NCBI RefSeq assembly: GCF_008629685.1
Contig: NZ_VWSF01000001.1
Span: 434,001-498,000, forward strand
Length of the DNA: 64,000 bases
Origin: Adhaeribacter rhizoryzae
Lineage (GTDB): Bacteria > Bacteroidota > Bacteroidia > Cytophagales > Hymenobacteraceae
Reading direction: 5' to 3'
The translations under genes and the position numbers were made by a program. Shown here piece after piece: positions 60,643 to 64,000 of the stretch. Numbering within the stretch: position 1 is the first letter of the stretch; every line of letters starts with the position of its first letter. The notes under the pieces are model-generated. The model did not search any database. It was not told where the DNA came from and saw only the letters and a program-made list of their open reading frames with translations.

Positions 60643-63114
60643 ATGGAATGCACTAGTACCCCTAATCGCATAACCTATTTTATAAATTTAATAATCTTAT
60701 TTATGGCCTTTGGAATTACTGCCAAAGCCCAAACTTTTGCCATGAACGATGGCAATATTTTAACCGGTACTATTGCGGGCGAAGTTAAGACCAACGACAA
60801 CAGCCCGGTAGGATTTGTGAATGTAATGGTAAAGGGTACTACCAAAGGCAGTATTACAACTGAAGACGGTAAATTTCAGATAAGAAATATTAAAGAAGGT
60901 ACTTATACTTTAATTGCTACTTACGTGGGTTTGCAGGCCCAGCAAATGGAAGTAACCGTAATAGCCGGCCAAACCAGCCAAATAAACTTTGTTTTGCCGC
61001 ATAGTTCGCAGCAGTTAAACGAGGTGGTGATAACTGAAAAACGGAGTATGAATAAAAGGCCGGTGAGTGTAGGCAAAATTGCTATTAACCCTTTAGATAT
61101 GCCGCAGAGTATGGCGATAGTGGGCAGCGAAATTATTGCCGAACAGCAGGCTTCTAAACTAAGCGATGTAATTAAAAACGTGAATGGCGTGGCTTTGGGT
61201 ACTACCCGGGGTTCTACGTCCGAAACATTTTTTGCACGCGGCTATAATTTAGGCGCCAACAATATTTTTAAGAACGGTGCCCGTTCCAATTCGGCGGTAA
61301 TACCAGAAGCCAGTACTTTAGAAAGGGTAGAAGTATTAAAAGGTAGTGCGGCTTTGCTTTATGGCAACGTAAGCGGCGGCGCGGTAATAAACATGGTTAC
61401 CAAACAGCCTAAATTTGAATACGGCGGCGAAGTATCTATGCGGGCGGGTAGCTTTAATTTATACAAGCCCATTGCCGATGTTTACGGCCCGATTACCCAA
61501 AACCTGGCCTTCCGGTTAATAGGTACTTACGAAACTGCTGAAAGCTACCGCAAAGGTGTAGAATCGGAGCGTTTTTATGTAAACCCTTCGTTGCTATATA
61601 AATTAGGTTCTAAAACCGAGATTTTAGTACAAGGCGATTATTTAAAAAATGATTTTACTCCGGATTTCGGGATTGGCTCTGTAGGTAGCCGCATCCCAAC
61701 TAATATTTCCCGGTCTGCTTTTTTTAACACGCCCTGGGCTTATAACAAAGTAGAGCAAACCACCGCTTCGGTTAATGTAAACCACCAGCTTAACCAAAAC
61801 TGGAAACTGAACTTTGTCGGCTCGCGCCAAATATTCAACCGTAATTATTTTTCTACAGAACGCATCCAGGCCAATGCCAAAGGCGACTGGGGCCGGAACT
61901 TGACCCGTTCTAAAATTGCCGAAGATTATTATACCGGCCAGCTTAACTTAACCGGTACAGCTAAAACCGGTTCTATCAGCCATACTTTATTAGTAGGTGC
62001 CGATGCCGAAAGTTATTTAAATACATCTCATACTTTTAATTTAAAAACGGCTTACGACTCTATTAATATTCTGGACCCAACTAAATTTATTCCCCGCACC
62101 GACGAACCAGATAGCCCGATTAAATCGCGCACCGAAACCCCAACTTACCGCTTTGGTACTTATATCCAGGATTTAATTAGCTTATCTAATAAATTTAAAG
62201 TGCTGGCCGGTTTGCGATGGTCTTACCAGAAAGTTGCCGTAGCTAAAATATACGATGTTACCTCCAACGAAGTAACCAAAAGCACCACCGCCCTTACCCG
62301 CTACGACCGCGCGTTTTCTCCCCGCATTGGAGTAGTTTATCAGCCGCTTACCAATACTTCATTTTTTGCCAGCTACTCTAACAACTTTACGCCCAATACC
62401 GGCAAAGATGTGTACGAGCAAAACTTAAGACCATCTATTATCGACCAATACGAAATAGGGGTTAAAAACGACCTGCTGAAAGATAAGTTATCGGTAAACG
62501 TAACCTTGTACAAAGTAATAAATAACAACCTGGCGCAGCAGGCGCAGTTTTTGGCCGATGGCGTTACCATCAACACCGATGCTACCATTAAGGAAATGAC
62601 CGGCCAAACCACCAGCGATGGAGTAGAAGTTGATTTAAACGGTTCTATTGTTTCGGGACTTAATTTCCTGGCTGGTTATAGCTATAACTTTATGCGGTAT
62701 ACCAAAACTTCCGGCGAGAATGGCAGCTATTTAGAAGGCGAACGGTTAGTAAGCAATCCGGCGCACACTGCTAATGCTACCTTGTTTTACACGCTTCAGC
62801 AAACGGCGCTTAAAGGTTTAAAAGTGGGCGTATCGGGTTTTTATACCGGCGAACGTAATGCCGGCTGGAATACTGCGCACGTAGTAAAATACCAGAACGA
62901 TGGTACGGTTGCCAGATCTTTAAATTATCGTTTAATTCCGGTAACCGGGTTCACCACGTTTGATGTGTCTTTGGGTTATTCTTACAAGCAACTCTCATTA
63001 ATTGGTAAATTATCTAACATTACCAACGAGCTTAATTATTTGGTTCACGAGAATTACAGCGTAAATCCAATACCACCTCGCCAGTTTGTAACCACGGTTT
63101 CTTACCGGTTTTAA
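60643..63114 (+). CDS. TonB-dependent siderophore receptor with CarboxypepD-reg-like domain
   Basis: The 823-residue protein has a signal peptide (about 1-29), a CarboxypepD-reg-like beta-sandwich (about 40-125, GEVKTNDNSPVGFVNVMVKG), a plug domain (about 145-260 with MPQSMAIVGSEII and RVEVLKGSAALLYGNVSGGAVINMVTKQP in two conserved parts), and a 22-strand barrel ending in an aromatic residue (TTVSYRF). The SAALLYGN-style plug motif is typical of ferric siderophore receptors. It imports ferric siderophores across the outer membrane using TonB energy. A PepSY membrane protein follows, a common partner for iron release. An iron-box-like promoter precedes it. Confidence 0.93.
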   Translation: MECTSTPNRITYFINLIILFMAFGITAKAQTFAMNDGNILTGTIAGEVKTNDNSPVGFVNVMVKGTTKGSITTEDGKFQIRNIKEGTYTLIATYVGLQAQQMEVTVIAGQTSQINFVLPHSSQQLNEVVITEKRSMNKRPVSVGKIAINPLDMPQSMAIVGSEIIAEQQASKLSDVIKNVNGVALGTTRGSTSETFFARGYNLGANNIFKNGARSNSAVIPEASTLERVEVLKGSAALLYGNVSGGAVINMVTKQPKFEYGGEVSMRAGSFNLYKPIADVYGPITQNLAFRLIGTYETAESYRKGVESERFYVNPSLLYKLGSKTEILVQGDYLKNDFTPDFGIGSVGSRIPTNISRSAFFNTPWAYNKVEQTTASVNVNHQLNQNWKLNFVGSRQIFNRNYFSTERIQANAKGDWGRNLTRSKIAEDYYTGQLNLTGTAKTGSISHTLLVGADAESYLNTSHTFNLKTAYDSINILDPTKFIPRTDEPDSPIKSRTETPTYRFGTYIQDLISLSNKFKVLAGLRWSYQKVAVAKIYDVTSNEVTKSTTALTRYDRAFSPRIGVVYQPLTNTSFFASYSNNFTPNTGKDVYEQNLRPSIIDQYEIGVKNDLLKDKLSVNVTLYKVINNNLAQQAQFLADGVTINTDATIKEMTGQTTSDGVEVDLNGSIVSGLNFLAGYSYNFMRYTKTSGENGSYLEGERLVSNPAHTANATLFYTLQQTALKGLKVGVSGFYTGERNAGWNTAHVVKYQNDGTVARSLNYRLIPVTGFTTFDVSLGYSYKQLSLIGKLSNITNELNYLVHENYSVNPIPPRQFVTTVSYRF

Positions 63115-63140
63115 ATTAGGCAGCAATTTAATTTACATGG

Positions 63141-63174
63141 TTTCCGGTATTGTATGAAAATGCAATACCGGAAA
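63141..63174 (+). terminator. Hairpin after the TonB receptor
   Basis: TTTCCGGTATTG (63141-63152) pairs perfectly with CAATACCGGAAA (63163-63174) around a 10-base loop, 26 bases past the stop. It lacks a strong T-tract, so it may attenuate rather than stop transcription into the PepSY gene. Confidence 0.65.
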
Positions 63175-63253
63175 TTTCGCATTTATAATAATTCACTTAG
63201 AGCATGTAAAATAATCCTTTAAACAGTTTTAATTTTTATTATTTAAGGCGCAC

Positions 63254-64000
63254 ATGAAAAAGTTTTTCCGGGTTATACACCTTTACCTGAGCCTGGCGGC
63301 GGGTATTGTTATTGCAATTGCTTGCTTTACGGGGGCAGTGCTGGTGTTCGAAAAAGAGCTACAGGAAGCATTTAACCACGACCGTTATTACGTTAACCCA
63401 ACCGGGCAGCGCCTGCCGCTGGAGAAATTGGTGGCAGTGGTAAAAGAAGAAGTACCCACCGGGAAAGTCGCCTCTGTTAAAGTATATACCAATCCGGCCC
63501 GGACAGTAGAAGTTGGGTTGATAATGCCCGAGAAAAATGAGGAAGGCGCGCGTGGGCACGGACCGGAACAGGCGAAAGCAGAAAAACAAAGTGGTGAAGG
63601 TAAAAAAGATAAAGGCGCTCCGGGTGGGGGAGAAGCTAAAAAAGGCGGTGGCGGCCGACCCAGCCATACCGCGTTTATTGATCCGTATACCGGCCAGGTA
63701 CAAGAGCTTTATACTTACCGCGAAACTTTCTTTTATACCATGTTCTCGTTGCACCGGTGGTTACTGGGAGGCCAGGATAGTATAGGAAAATTAATTGTGG
63801 GGGTATCTACTTTTATATTTCTGTTTATTTTAATTACCGGTATTATTTTGTGGTGGCCTAAAACCCAGAAGATACTGGCGCAACGCTTAAATGTTAAACT
63901 AGATGGTGGCTGGAAACGCCTGAACCACGATTTTCATATTGTGCTGGGTTTTTATTCGGCAATATTTCTTTTTGTTTTTGCATTTACGGGCTTGGCCTGG
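63254..64000 (+). CDS. PepSY-domain membrane protein (partial, cut by window end)
   Basis: An ATG at 63254 opens a frame that runs without stop to the last base, giving 249 visible residues. The start RVIHLYLSLAAGIVIAIACFTGAVLVFEKEL is a first membrane helix with the HLYLSL motif of the PepSY-TM family, seen here in two pieces. A periplasmic PepSY domain follows, and then a second helix (FIFLFILITGIILWWPK), HLY-like histidines (WKRLNHDFHIVLGFYSAIFLF) and a third helix. The periplasmic part contains an unusual K-, E- and G-rich insert (about residues 93-135). Such proteins are linked to siderophore iron reduction next to TonB receptors, consistent with the upstream gene. Confidence 0.87.
   Translation, partial: MKKFFRVIHLYLSLAAGIVIAIACFTGAVLVFEKELQEAFNHDRYYVNPTGQRLPLEKLVAVVKEEVPTGKVASVKVYTNPARTVEVGLIMPEKNEEGARGHGPEQAKAEKQSGEGKKDKGAPGGGEAKKGGGGRPSHTAFIDPYTGQVQELYTYRETFFYTMFSLHRWLLGGQDSIGKLIVGVSTFIFLFILITGIILWWPKTQKILAQRLNVKLDGGWKRLNHDFHIVLGFYSAIFLFVFAFTGLAW

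Noticed and set aside
1-64000. tRNA, rRNA, CRISPR arrays, insertion sequences, prophage genes
   Set aside because: No cloverleaf-like segments, rRNA stretches, regularly spaced repeats, transposases or phage genes were seen; a covariance-model scan would be decisive for small RNAs.

Overview
The window looks like a chromosomal segment of an aerobic, non-sporulating, pigmented Bacteroidota, probably in the Cytophagales (Hymenobacteraceae/Adhaeribacter-like). This rests on the gene set and not on a marker-gene search. Supporting signs are proteins with type IX secretion (T9SS) C-terminal sorting domains of both kinds, a TonB/CarboxypepD-reg receptor, Bacteroidota-style TAnnTTTG promoter elements, a b558-type sdhCAB operon, and a carotenoid cluster combined with a long dcw cluster. 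No rRNA, tRNA, insertion sequence, prophage or CRISPR array was seen.

Layout. 1-1661: the C-terminal end of a ComEC-type DNA-uptake channel and an enoyl-CoA hydratase family protein. 1726-9482: a carotenoid cluster in order crtZ, a CarH-like MerR/B12 regulator, an ECF sigma factor, crtI, crtB, an unknown exported protein, a fused CrtYc-d lycopene cyclase, ispH and crtW. Together they could turn prenyl diphosphates into beta-carotene and then hydroxylated and ketolated xanthophylls of the astaxanthin type, probably under light control. 9483-10042: a composite control region with three perfect DnaA boxes, two oppositely oriented arrays of MraZ-type AAAGTG boxes, and a good -33/-7 promoter. 10043-25712: an unbroken division and cell-wall cluster mraZ-rsmH-ftsL-ftsI-murE-mraY-murD-ftsW-murG-murC-ftsQ-ftsA-ftsZ, ended by a strong terminator.

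25787-30005 (minus): an FMN reductase and sdhCAB. 30235-36896: a large T9SS-exported adhesin-like protein, fabD, folK with an alpha/beta hydrolase, and a polyprenyl diphosphate synthase. 37213-41549: a 55-residue membrane peptide, a TlpA-like lipoprotein, a small acidic protein and aconitase. 41688-49724: an exported subtilase, a PaaN-type aldehyde dehydrogenase, two uncharacterised proteins and Ohr. 49810-56488 (minus): sucC, a glycoside hydrolase, and a tandem pair of DUF3857 proteins. 56960-64000: a spore-photoproduct-lyase-like radical SAM protein, a branching enzyme, and an iron-uptake pair (TonB siderophore receptor plus a PepSY membrane protein cut by the window end).

Three TCA-cycle loci (sdhCAB, aconitase, sucC) fit respiratory growth. 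Convergent gene pairs are repeatedly separated by near-perfect bidirectional terminators. Several gaps hold long imperfect palindromes built of short repeated words. The most notable signals are the DnaA/MraZ control region before mraZ, the CarH-like photoreceptor candidate that lacks the usual upper-ligand histidine, and the DUF3857 pair in which one member has lost the transglutaminase cysteine.
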